Notes: generated by a model not told the origin, from the sequence alone. 9,709 bases of DNA from an uncultured Bacteroidales bacterium (GCA_934725285.1 CAKVBK010000068.1:1-9709), one strand, 5' to 3'; shown: positions 1 to 7,170, counted from the stretch's first letter. A program made the numbers and translations.

Positions 1-125
1 TCGAACTCAGGATGCTGGTTGTAAACCTCCTCGATTGACTCGAGAACCTCCTGCACTGCCTGGAGATATTCCTTCTCTGTAGGGTACTTGGCCTGGAGAC
101 GGGCCATTATTTCTGTTGTTTTCAT
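1..125 (-). CDS. gdhA: NADP-type glutamate dehydrogenase, N-terminal part (cut by window edge)
   Basis: Reading leftward from the ATG at 125 gives 41 codons and no stop before the window edge. The peptide begins MKTTEIMARLQAK and contains SIEEVYNQHPEF. This is the N-terminal helical segment of bacterial hexameric glutamate dehydrogenases, where a VYxxHPEFE-like stretch precedes the substrate-binding domain. From family knowledge, the enzyme aminates 2-oxoglutarate to glutamate with NAD(P)H in the cytoplasm and is a main ammonium-assimilation route in Bacteroidales. The catalytic lysine and the Rossmann domain lie outside the window, so coenzyme choice cannot be read here. The gene follows korB by 40 bases on the same strand, with no obvious TAnnTTTG promoter and no terminator between them, so co-transcription with korAB is possible. 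Identification rests on recognising a short N-terminal segment, and confidence is limited by that. Confidence 0.85.
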   Translation of the reverse strand, partial: MKTTEIMARLQAKYPTEKEYLQAVQEVLESIEEVYNQHPEF

Positions 126-137
126 AATGTGATTGTG

Positions 138-155
138 TTATTAATTAGTTAATAA
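138..155. repeat. AT-rich perfect dyad in front of gdhA
   Basis: Seven-base arms TTATTAA and TTAATAA flank a four-base centre, 13 bases upstream of the gdhA start at 125. The symmetry is perfect, but the composition is almost pure A/T, so chance is a real explanation. It has no G-C pairs and no T-tract, so it is not a terminator. It could be an operator site or nothing. Confidence 0.35.
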
Positions 156-165
156 TGTAGGTGTT

Positions 166-1185
166 CTATTTAAGTTCCCATGTGGAGCCGCTATGAAGCA
201 GCTCTTCGACATCGTGGACTTTAGCCTTGGCCTTCACGCTCTCGACCTGCTTGGCGACCTCCTCATCGTAGGTGATGTCCGGAACCTCGCGGATGACCCC
301 GAGAGCCACAGGGAAATCAGGCCACTTCATGTCAGCGAGCATCATCTGGAGACCAAGATTGTCGGAATGGCTGTCGTGCGTGAGGATGTCATCCTCGGTG
401 ACACCGTTCTCTCCGATTGTCACGACCTTGAGTCTCCAACCATCGAGGGCGATACCTTTGTCACGGTTCTTTCCGAATATCATCTTCTCGCCGTCACGCA
501 GCACCAACGTCCTGTCCGCCTTGTGCTCCCTGTCGGAAATCTCGGCGTGAGAGCCGTTGTTGAAGATCACACAGTTAGTCAGGAACTCCATCACGGATGT
601 GCCCTTATGTCTTGACGCGGCGAGCATGATCTCCTGGTTGAGAGCTAGTTCTGTGTCCATTCCGCGCGCGAAGAACGTTCCTTTGGCTCCCAACACGAGG
701 CTGCCGGGGTTGAACGGATGCTCTACCGTTCCGTAAGGTGATGTCTTCGTGATCGCACCCAGTTTCGAGGTCGGGGAATATTGTCCCTTCGTCATTCCGT
801 AAATCTGGTTGTTGAAGAGCATCAGGTTGATGTCGATGTTCCTTCTGATTGCGTGGATGAAATGGTTCCCGCCGATCGCAAGCGCGTCTCCGTCACCGCT
901 CACCTGCCAGATGCACAGATCGGGGTTGGCGACCTTCATTCCGGTCGCGATGGCGGTGGCGCGGCCGTGGATACTGTGGAATCCATAAGTGTCCACATAG
1001 TACGGAAGCCTTGACGAGCATCCGATTCCTGACACGACCACAATCTTGTCCTTGTCTATCCCCTTCTCCTCACAAACCTGAGGAAGGGTTCTCTGAAGAG
1101 CCGCGAGCACGGAATAGTCCCCGCATCCGGGACACCATCTGATCTCCTGGTCGCTCTTGAAATCTTTCAATGTGTATTTTGGCAT
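166..1185 (-). CDS. korB: 2-oxoacid:ferredoxin oxidoreductase, beta subunit (probably 2-oxoglutarate-specific)
   Basis: This 339-residue protein is the thiamine-diphosphate (TPP) and iron-sulphur subunit of a 2-oxoacid:ferredoxin oxidoreductase. Cysteines at 18 and 21 (WCPGCGD), 56 (GIGCSS) and 206 (LTNCVIF) have the spacing of the four ligands of the proximal [4Fe-4S] cluster in two-subunit enzymes of this class. The TPP/magnesium motif is GDGDALAIGGN at 97-107, followed by FNNQIYGMTKGQ at 124-135. The length is typical of the family. With KorA it would catalyse ferredoxin-linked, reversible oxidative decarboxylation of a 2-oxoacid to acyl-CoA and CO2 in the cytoplasm. The ATG at 1185 lies 12 bases after the korA stop, with AGGAG nine bases upstream, so the start is well supported. 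Substrate (2-oxoglutarate rather than pyruvate or branched-chain acids) is inferred from subunit type and lineage, not from visible residues. Confidence 0.93.
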   Translation of the reverse strand: MPKYTLKDFKSDQEIRWCPGCGDYSVLAALQRTLPQVCEEKGIDKDKIVVVSGIGCSSRLPYYVDTYGFHSIHGRATAIATGMKVANPDLCIWQVSGDGDALAIGGNHFIHAIRRNIDINLMLFNNQIYGMTKGQYSPTSKLGAITKTSPYGTVEHPFNPGSLVLGAKGTFFARGMDTELALNQEIMLAASRHKGTSVMEFLTNCVIFNNGSHAEISDREHKADRTLVLRDGEKMIFGKNRDKGIALDGWRLKVVTIGENGVTEDDILTHDSHSDNLGLQMMLADMKWPDFPVALGVIREVPDITYDEEVAKQVESVKAKAKVHDVEELLHSGSTWELK

Positions 1186-1194
1186 TGCGTGTTT

Positions 1195-1199
1195 CTCCT
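1195..1199 (-). promoter_or_regulatory. Shine-Dalgarno site of korB overlapping the korA stop codon
   Basis: Read on the minus strand the junction is TAGGAGAAACACGCAATG. The korA stop TAG shares its last two bases with the AGGAG ribosome-binding sequence, nine bases before the korB ATG. This is the clearest Shine-Dalgarno in a window whose other starts mostly lack one. It suggests that korB translation follows that of korA, giving matched subunit amounts. Confidence 0.8.
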
Positions 1200-3030
1200 A
1201 TAACTGAGCCGAAGCTGCGTCTATAATTTCCTTCACGAGGAAGGTCTGTCCCTGAACCTTGTTGCAACCTACGTAATTGAACTGAGGGTAGATGGTCTTA
1301 AGATAACCGGAGAACTGTCCGAGATTGAGCTCACAGACAATTATCTTCCGGAAACCGGAGAGGACATTCCCGGTGTTCTTCGGCAGCGGGTCGATGAAAT
1401 CGAAATGCACCCGGCTGACAGTCTTACCGGCGGCGCGGAGTTCCTCGGTGGCTGTAAGAATATGTCCGTAAGTGCCACCCCAACCGACAAGCAGGACTTC
1501 ACCGCTTTCCGGACCGTCAACGACCAAATCCGGAATGTCAGCGGCGACGCGAGCTACTTTTTCCGCGCGTTCCCTGACCATCAGCTCATGGTTGGCAGCA
1601 TCGGTTGAAAGCACGCCATCATGCGTCTTCTCAAGGCCTCCCACCCGGTGCTCAAGACCAGGTGTCCCGGCCGGCGCCCATTTTCTGGCAAGTGTCTCGG
1701 CATCACGCTCGAAAGGGCGGAACTTCTTTCCGTCGGCAACGGCCAGGCGAGGCTTGATGACTGGATATTCACTCATTGAAGGAATCTTCCACGGCTCCGA
1801 GCCATTTCCAAGGAAGCCCTCGGAAAGAAGCAGGACAGGTGTCATGTGCTCCATGGCGATCTTGGCGGCCGTAAAGGCCGCGTCAAAGCAATGCGCCGGA
1901 GAATGGGCGGCCATCACGACCATAGGGCTTTCACCGTTTCGTCCGTAAAGAGCCTCGTTGAGGTCAGCCTGCTCTGTCTTGGTAGGCAGTCCGGTGCATG
2001 GACCGCCGCGCTGAACATCCACAACCACAAGTGGAAGCTCGGTCATAACAGCCAGTCCAAGGGCTTCGGACTTAAGCGAAAGGCCGGGGCCGGAAGTCGT
2101 GGTGACGGCCAGATTCCCGGCGAATGAAGCACCGATGGCGCAGCATATTCCTGCAATCTCGTCCTCTGTCTGCATTGTCTTGACCCCAAGGTTCTTATGT
2201 ATGGCGAGTTCCTCAAGGATCGCTGTAGCAGGCGTGATCGGATAGGATCCGCAGAAAAGAGGCCGTCCTGATTTCTCCGAAGCCGCGATCAACCCCCAGG
2301 CCAGAGCCTGATTGCCGGTTATATTCCTGTATATTCCTTTCTCTTGAATGTCCGGGACAACAGTATAGGTGTCGGCCACGGCCTGAATGTTGGCGGCGTA
2401 GTTGAAGCCATCATTGACAACCTTGCGGTTTGGCTCTATCATCTCTGGATGTTTCTTGGCGAAACGTCCTTCAAGATAGGTATAGACATAATCCAAAGGA
2501 CGGCTGTAGATGAAGCATGCCATGCCGAGGGTGAACATATTCCTGCACTTGTGGACGGAAACCACATCAAGACCGCTGTCTTTCAGGCTTTCCTCCGTCA
2601 GTTTGGTGATCGGGGCGATGATGATGTTCCTGTCTTCGATGTCAAGCTCCTCGAAAGGATTGCCCGTGAATCCGGCTTTGGCAAGACCGAAATCATCGAA
2701 GGCATCCTCATTTACCAGCACGGTGGCGTTTCTCTTGAGCCACTTGGCGTTCGCCTTGAGTGCGGCAGGGTTCATCGCGACAAGCATATCACAAAAGTCC
2801 CCCGGCGTGTTGACCTTATGGCTTCCGATGTGAACCTGGAATCCGGAGACACCGGCCACAGTCCCTTTCGGGGCTCTGATCTCGGCCGGATAGTCCGGGA
2901 AAGTTGAAAGGCCGTTACCATAGACTGCCGACAAGTTCGCGAACAATGTTCCGGTAAGCTGCATACCGTCACCGGAATCCCCGGCGAATCTTATCACAAC
3001 ATCCTTAGCATCAATAACCTTATGTTGCAT
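1198..3030 (-). CDS. korA: 2-oxoacid:ferredoxin oxidoreductase, fused gamma-alpha subunit (probably 2-oxoglutarate-specific)
   Basis: This 610-residue protein fuses two modules. Residues 10-190 are the gamma domain, opening with VIRFAGDSGDGMQLTG and the FPDYPAEIRAPKGT segment. Residues 240-430 are the alpha pyrimidine-binding domain, with YPITP at 263-267 (its threonine contacts the 2-oxoacid carboxylate in this family) and TEDE at 288-291. Residues 505-605 resemble the transketolase C-terminal domain. The fused architecture and length match two-subunit enzymes that have no separate gamma or ferredoxin-like delta chain, and no delta gene is present here. With KorB it interconverts 2-oxoglutarate plus CoA with succinyl-CoA plus CO2, using ferredoxin. 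In anaerobic Bacteroidales it commonly runs in the reductive, 2-oxoglutarate-forming direction. The ATG at 3030 is kept because the gamma domain begins at once. A candidate promoter lies at 3070-3100, after the ompH terminator. Pyruvate or another 2-oxoacid as substrate cannot be excluded by eye. Confidence 0.93.
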   Translation of the reverse strand: MQHKVIDAKDVVIRFAGDSGDGMQLTGTLFANLSAVYGNGLSTFPDYPAEIRAPKGTVAGVSGFQVHIGSHKVNTPGDFCDMLVAMNPAALKANAKWLKRNATVLVNEDAFDDFGLAKAGFTGNPFEELDIEDRNIIIAPITKLTEESLKDSGLDVVSVHKCRNMFTLGMACFIYSRPLDYVYTYLEGRFAKKHPEMIEPNRKVVNDGFNYAANIQAVADTYTVVPDIQEKGIYRNITGNQALAWGLIAASEKSGRPLFCGSYPITPATAILEELAIHKNLGVKTMQTEDEIAGICCAIGASFAGNLAVTTTSGPGLSLKSEALGLAVMTELPLVVVDVQRGGPCTGLPTKTEQADLNEALYGRNGESPMVVMAAHSPAHCFDAAFTAAKIAMEHMTPVLLLSEGFLGNGSEPWKIPSMSEYPVIKPRLAVADGKKFRPFERDAETLARKWAPAGTPGLEHRVGGLEKTHDGVLSTDAANHELMVRERAEKVARVAADIPDLVVDGPESGEVLLVGWGGTYGHILTATEELRAAGKTVSRVHFDFIDPLPKNTGNVLSGFRKIIVCELNLGQFSGYLKTIYPQFNYVGCNKVQGQTFLVKEIIDAASAQL

Positions 3031-3069
3031 TTCTATTTAAGAATATTAGTGTTGAATAAAAATTCCTTA

Positions 3070-3100
3070 CAAATTAAAGCATAAAAAGCAGAATAACCAA
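3070..3100 (-). promoter_or_regulatory. Candidate Bacteroidetes-type promoter of korA
   Basis: On the minus strand, TTGG at 3100-3097 is followed by exactly 19 bases and then TTAATTTG at 3077-3070. The phylum consensus is TTTG, about 19 bases, TAnnTTTG. The -7 box misses one base (T for A at position 2), but the spacing is ideal. It lies between the ompH terminator and the korA start, giving a leader of roughly 35 bases. Confidence 0.5.
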
Positions 3101-3111
3101 CCTTTTCACTG

Positions 3112-3142
3112 AAAAAAAAGGGTCAGCAGTTATTGCCGACCC
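3112..3142 (-). terminator. Intrinsic terminator after ompH
   Basis: On the minus strand, GGGTCGGCA, a five-base loop and TGCTGACCC form a nine-pair stem containing one G-T wobble, followed directly by eight T residues. It sits 25 bases after the ompH stop and ends the nadK-uppS-bamA-ompH unit. On the plus strand no T-run follows the stem, so it acts in one direction only. Confidence 0.92.
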
Positions 3143-3167
3143 CAAACAATTTGATATTCCCATTATA

Positions 3168-3737
3168 TTATTGCTGCTGACCCTGAGCCTGCGCCTGAGA
3201 CTGAAGCTCTTTCTGAAGAGCCTCAATGGTTCTGCCCTCAGGAATATTCAGCGCCTTCCTTGCCTCCGGAGTCAGATCCTTGCACTGGGCCTTGTCTACA
3301 TAAAGGTACTGGGAAGTCTCAAAAACGAAAGTATAGGCGCCAGCCTTCGCAAGTTTCTCGACAGCCTCCTGGGCTTTCTTATAGATAGGATCCATCAACT
3401 GCTGGTTCTGCTGCTGAAGCTCCGCCTGGATTGACTGCTGGAACTCCTGGATTCTCTGCTGGATGTCGCCAAGCTCCTTCTCCTTGCTGGATTTGATGGC
3501 AGGTGTCCATGTAGACTGCTTCTGCTGGTACTCATTATACTTGCTCTGTGCCTCTTCCATCATACTCTGAAGGGTCTCCTGAGCCTCTTTCTGGGCTGCC
3601 TGCATCTGAGATCTGGCGGCATCAGCCTCCGGCATCAGCATAACCAGCTCATTGAAGTCAACATAAGCGAACTTCGCCTGCGCCGAAGCCGTCAGAGTAA
3701 ACAACGCCATTGCGGCGATCATTAGAATCTTTTTCAT
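3168..3737 (-). CDS. ompH: OmpH/Skp-family periplasmic chaperone
   Basis: This 189-residue protein starts with a clear signal peptide: MKK, a hydrophobic core to about residue 16, and a likely cleavage after ASAQA at 21. The mature N-terminus KFAYVDFNEL is the first strand of the Skp fold. Residues 40-130, rich in Q, E, K and A, form the long coiled-coil arms, and the YLYVDKAQCKDLTPE region (144-158) closes the body domain. The last ten residues are mostly glutamine and alanine. Skp-family trimers hold unfolded outer-membrane proteins in the periplasm and hand them to the BAM complex, which fits its position 58 bases after bamA. A perfect -7 element in that gap suggests extra transcription of its own. 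The intrinsic terminator follows. Family assignment is firm; chaperone activity is inferred from homology. A second Skp-like gene starts at 8860 on the other strand. Confidence 0.93.
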   Translation of the reverse strand: MKKILMIAAMALFTLTASAQAKFAYVDFNELVMLMPEADAARSQMQAAQKEAQETLQSMMEEAQSKYNEYQQKQSTWTPAIKSSKEKELGDIQQRIQEFQQSIQAELQQQNQQLMDPIYKKAQEAVEKLAKAGAYTFVFETSQYLYVDKAQCKDLTPEARKALNIPEGRTIEALQKELQSQAQAQGQQQ

Positions 3738-3776
3738 TTTTATAGAATTTTATCAGTTTCGTGTTTGTTGCAAGTG

Positions 3777-3784
3777 CAAATGTA
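3777..3784 (-). promoter_or_regulatory. Internal promoter -7 element before ompH
   Basis: TACATTTG on the minus strand is a perfect TAnnTTTG match in the 58-base bamA-ompH gap, followed by CA as in many Bacteroidetes promoters. It would start transcripts near 3772 with a leader of about 35 bases. No good TTTG box is seen at the usual upstream distance, so it may be weak. Confidence 0.5.
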
Positions 3785-3795
3785 AGAAATATTAT

Positions 3796-6396
3796 TTAGA
3801 ATTGTTGTCCTATCAAGAAATGGAACTGGCTCCTGTTCTTTTTTTCAGGAGTGTCAAAGCCGTACCCCCAGTCGATGCCAAGCAGACCGATCATAGGGAG
3901 GAACACTCTTACACCCACACCTGCGGAGCGCTTGATCTGGAACGGATTGAAATTCTTTATGTCCGACCAGCAGTTGCCGCCCTCAAGGAAGCCCAGCACG
4001 AAAATAGTGGACTGAGGCTGCAGGATGACAGGGTAACGGAATTCCATAGTGAATTTGTCATAGACGTTGCCGGCATAATAGCCATTGGAGTTGTAAGGAG
4101 TGGCTGCCCAAGGTGTGAGGGAGTAGTTTTCGTAACCACGAAGGGCGATCACGTCAGCGCCATAGGTGTCATAACCAGACATTCCGTCACCACCAACGCG
4201 GAAGCCTTCGAACGGTGAATATCCCCAATTACGGTTGTAGTAGCCAAGGTAGCCGAACTGCGCGCGGGTCATGATCACGAAGTCACCGATGACCTTTGTG
4301 TAGAGTTCCCCGCTGACTTTCCACTTGTGGTACTCGATCCACTTGTAACGTTGCGCCGAGGTCCATTTGTCATAGTTGATGTCCTTGTAGCTTGAGACCT
4401 TCACAGGGTCGCCGTTGGCGTCAAGTGTGCCGAGATCCTTCTTCCTGAACAATGAATATGGAGGGGTGAGCTGAAGGCTGGCGCTGAAGTTGGAGCCAAC
4501 ACGAGGATAAATCTGCTGATCGGTCGAGTTTCTGCTCAGACTGATTGTGTAACTGAGGTTGTGCGATTTGCCGTCGTTGAACATAAAGTAACCGTTAATC
4601 CAGTTCTTCAGATCATAGATCTGCCAGCTGAGACCGTTGTACAGAACAAAGTAGTTGTCCGGCCACTTAAGTCTGGTACCGATTCCGGCGGAGAATCCAT
4701 AAACCTGCATAACCTTGTCATTGGACAAAATCCCGATCTGGAGATACGAGTCCGTCTGCCTCGTATAGTAAGCCTGAAGGTTCAGCGAAGTAGGTTTCTT
4801 GCCGAAAAGCCACGGCTCAGAGAATCCGAAGATCAACGATGTGTAGTATGTTCCGTTGGTCTGGAAACGCAGTGAAAGATTCTGCGCGTCGCCAAGAGGA
4901 ACCGGTCTCCATGCGTTCTTCTCGAACATTCGTTTCGTGGAGAAGTTGTTGAAGTTCACACCGACAGTCGCCACGAAAGTGTTCGCGCCCCAACCACCTG
5001 AGAGTTCCAACTGGCTGGAAGGCTTCTCCGTCACGTTGTAGATCAGGTCCACTGTATTGTTCAACTGGTTTGGAGCGATCGTATAGCCCTTGGACGGATC
5101 AGCGATGGCCTCCGGGTCAAACTGTCCCAAAGAGGCGATTTCCCTGATGGATCTCTCAAAGTCTGTTTGGCTGAACAGATAGCCAGGCCGTGTCGCCACC
5201 TGCCGGCGGACAACCCGTTCATTAGTCAGCGTGTTGCCATTGATGACGATATTATTCAAGGTCGCCTGCTTGCCCTCGGATATTCTCATCTCCACATCCA
5301 CAGAATCCCCTTCGATGTTCAGTTCGACAGGTGAGATGTTGATGAACAGGTAGCCATTGTCCCGATAAATCTTTGAGACATCCTGATCTCCCTGTTTGCC
5401 TCCGCCAAGAAGCCTTTTCTGCATCGTCACCACATCGTAAGGGTCACCTTTGCGGATATTGAGGATCTCGTTGAGCTGGTCTGTTGAATAAACAGAGTTG
5501 CCGGTCCAGGAAATGTTCCTGAAATAATATTTCTTGCCTTGATCAATCTTAAGATCGATGCCGAGTCTGTCAGGAGTGACATAGTAAATTGAATCCTTGA
5601 CTATTCGGGCGTCGCGGAAACCGGACTCATTGAGTTTGCTTATAAGGCTTATCTTGTCATTAGGATATTCCTTTTCATTGAACTTCTTACTGTTGAAGAA
5701 GTTGTACCACTTCTTGGCCTTTGTCTTCTTCATCGAGCGGGAAAGGGTGAACTCCGAGAAACCTTGAGTGCCGTCGAAATGGATGTCGCGGATCTTCACC
5801 TTGGATCCACGGTCAACTGAGAAGGTCACTCTTATGGCGTTCTTGATGATCGAGTCCTTTTTCGTCTGCACGTCCACCTTGCAGTTCAGGAATCCCTTGT
5901 CGGCATAGAAACGTTTGATGATGTCCGTGGAGGTCTTTGCGACATAGTCGGAGAACTCACCGCCACGACGAAGGTTCAATCTCTCGTCAAGATCTTTTTT
6001 CTCACCTTTCTTGACACCGGTGAAAAGCCATCTGGAGACCCTTGGACGCTCCTTGATGCAGATCTTGAAATACGCCGAATCGCGTCCGGCGCTGAGATGG
6101 TCGACCTCAAGGGCCACATTCTCGAAATACCTCTGCATCCAAAGCCTGGACACAATTGAGGAAAGATCGTCACTTGGCACGGTCACACGCATTCCTTTCT
6201 GGAGACCTGTCAGAGAAATGATCTGCTGGTCACTGAAATAGTGGTTGCCTTCAACAGAGACGCCTCCGACATAATATGTCTGCGGATTGTCAAAGTCAAC
6301 CTCGACAGGATCGGAGGATTTCACGGATTCCTGTCCGAAAACCGGTGCTGAGGCTACGGACAAAACAAGAAAGAGCAAAAGACGATATACTTTCAT
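3796..6396 (-). CDS. bamA: BamA, outer-membrane protein assembly factor (Omp85 family)
   Basis: This is the essential barrel of the outer-membrane protein insertion machine. From the ATG at 6396 it has 866 residues. A second in-frame ATG at 6411 would add five. The 6396 start gives a standard signal peptide (MKVYR, then a leucine-rich core, cleavage near VFGQ), and the TATATTTG box at 6425-6432 puts the probable transcript start too close to 6411. Numbering from 6411, five POTRA-like repeats span about 46-122, 124-202, 206-291, 294-380 and 383-463, and the beta-barrel runs from 466 to 871. The family's loop-6 motif appears as ALRGYENY (756-763, R758), and the protein ends in an aromatic-rich strand closing with QQF, as expected of a barrel. 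It is longer than the roughly 810-residue proteobacterial protein, with a K/W/Y-rich insertion around 675-700. It lies between uppS and ompH in an envelope-building operon. Confidence 0.95.
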   Translation of the reverse strand: MKVYRLLLFLVLSVASAPVFGQESVKSSDPVEVDFDNPQTYYVGGVSVEGNHYFSDQQIISLTGLQKGMRVTVPSDDLSSIVSRLWMQRYFENVALEVDHLSAGRDSAYFKICIKERPRVSRWLFTGVKKGEKKDLDERLNLRRGGEFSDYVAKTSTDIIKRFYADKGFLNCKVDVQTKKDSIIKNAIRVTFSVDRGSKVKIRDIHFDGTQGFSEFTLSRSMKKTKAKKWYNFFNSKKFNEKEYPNDKISLISKLNESGFRDARIVKDSIYYVTPDRLGIDLKIDQGKKYYFRNISWTGNSVYSTDQLNEILNIRKGDPYDVVTMQKRLLGGGKQGDQDVSKIYRDNGYLFINISPVELNIEGDSVDVEMRISEGKQATLNNIVINGNTLTNERVVRRQVATRPGYLFSQTDFERSIREIASLGQFDPEAIADPSKGYTIAPNQLNNTVDLIYNVTEKPSSQLELSGGWGANTFVATVGVNFNNFSTKRMFEKNAWRPVPLGDAQNLSLRFQTNGTYYTSLIFGFSEPWLFGKKPTSLNLQAYYTRQTDSYLQIGILSNDKVMQVYGFSAGIGTRLKWPDNYFVLYNGLSWQIYDLKNWINGYFMFNDGKSHNLSYTISLSRNSTDQQIYPRVGSNFSASLQLTPPYSLFRKKDLGTLDANGDPVKVSSYKDINYDKWTSAQRYKWIEYHKWKVSGELYTKVIGDFVIMTRAQFGYLGYYNRNWGYSPFEGFRVGGDGMSGYDTYGADVIALRGYENYSLTPWAATPYNSNGYYAGNVYDKFTMEFRYPVILQPQSTIFVLGFLEGGNCWSDIKNFNPFQIKRSAGVGVRVFLPMIGLLGIDWGYGFDTPEKKNRSQFHFLIGQQF

Positions 6397-6424
6397 CGAA
6401 TCAGATTTCATTGAATTTAAGGTG

Positions 6425-6455
6425 CAAATATACGCAATTATTTAACTTTTCCATA
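6425..6455 (-). promoter_or_regulatory. Internal promoter before bamA
   Basis: TATATTTG at 6432-6425 on the minus strand is a perfect TAnnTTTG box. TATG lies exactly 19 bases upstream (6455-6452), three of four matches to TTTG. The box fills the 26-base uppS-bamA gap. Transcription from it would begin near 6420, about nine bases before the first bamA ATG and about 24 before the second. Confidence 0.6.
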
Positions 6456-7163
6456 CCTGCGGTTCCTGTGGGAATATTCTTCCAACGCCTTACGGAACTC
6501 ATCTTTCCGGAAATCAGGCCACAGAGTGTCGACAAAAACGAATTCTGAATATGCCGCCTGCCATAACAGGTAATTGCTTAGCCTCTCTTCTCCGGATGTG
6601 CGGATGATAAGATCGGGATCCGGTATCCCGTCGGTGACAAGATAGTGTCCAAAATCCTCTATGTCAAGGGAATCCAACCGCCGGACATCACCGGCATATT
6701 CCTTGGCCAATCTTTTCGCGGCCTGAAGTATGTCCCATTTTCCGCTGTAGCTCAGAAAGATGATCAGGGTCAGAAGAGGTTCGTGTCCTGCGGCCGGGGC
6801 AGTAATCTCCTCAGCCTTACGTATCGCCTCCACAAGACCGCCGTCAAGCCTTGAAAGATTCCCGAGCACACGGAAAGAGACACCTTTGGCGGCCAGCGAA
6901 TCGATCTCGTCCGCGATTGACTTCATCATAAGAGACATCAATGTGTCAACCTCGGACTCGGGACGGTCCCAGTTCTCCTCCGAGAAAGCGAACAGAGAAA
7001 GGTACTTGACCCCTTCCTCGGCTGCGGCCTCCACGCATGCGCGGACGCTTTCGACACCGTTATAGTGACCGGAAACCCTTTCCAGTCCCCGCCGCCGGGC
7101 CCAACGTCCGTTTCCGTCCATAATAATGGAGACGTGAACAGGTATATTCTTGATTTCGTTCAT
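6438..7163 (-). CDS. uppS: Isoprenyl transferase (undecaprenyl diphosphate synthase)
   Basis: This cytoplasmic cis-prenyltransferase condenses isopentenyl diphosphate onto farnesyl diphosphate to make the C55 lipid carrier used for peptidoglycan and surface glycans. From the ATG at 7163 it has 241 residues. IIMDGNGRWA at 13-22 carries the catalytic aspartate (D16). GHYNG around H33 and FSEENWDRP follow, and DLIIRTSGEERLSNYLLWQ near the C-terminus holds the diphosphate-binding arginines. All family motifs are intact and the length is normal. A TTG at 7169, two codons upstream, has GGAG nine bases before it and is an alternative start. The ATG is preferred on codon grounds, but the choice is not settled. 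The nadK stop at 7171-7173 is almost adjacent, so translational coupling is likely and no separate promoter fits between the two. Confidence 0.94.
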   Translation of the reverse strand: MNEIKNIPVHVSIIMDGNGRWARRRGLERVSGHYNGVESVRACVEAAAEEGVKYLSLFAFSEENWDRPESEVDTLMSLMMKSIADEIDSLAAKGVSFRVLGNLSRLDGGLVEAIRKAEEITAPAAGHEPLLTLIIFLSYSGKWDILQAAKRLAKEYAGDVRRLDSLDIEDFGHYLVTDGIPDPDLIIRTSGEERLSNYLLWQAAYSEFVFVDTLWPDFRKDEFRKALEEYSHRNRRYGKVK

Positions 7164-7170
7164 ATTCAAA

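Noticed and set aside
1472..1948. Open frame of 158 codons on the plus strand in korA
   Set aside because: It is antisense to conserved alpha-subunit sequence. The serine/arginine-rich product has no family features.
2344..2907. Long open frame (187 codons) on the plus strand inside korA
   Set aside because: It lies wholly antisense to the strongly supported gamma/alpha subunit, has no recognisable motif and no upstream signal, and is explained by the codon bias of the real gene.
3400..3560. CTG/CAG-rich stretch resembling a triplet repeat
   Set aside because: It consists of glutamine codons in the coiled-coil part of ompH, with irregular spacing and intervening codons, not a DNA repeat.
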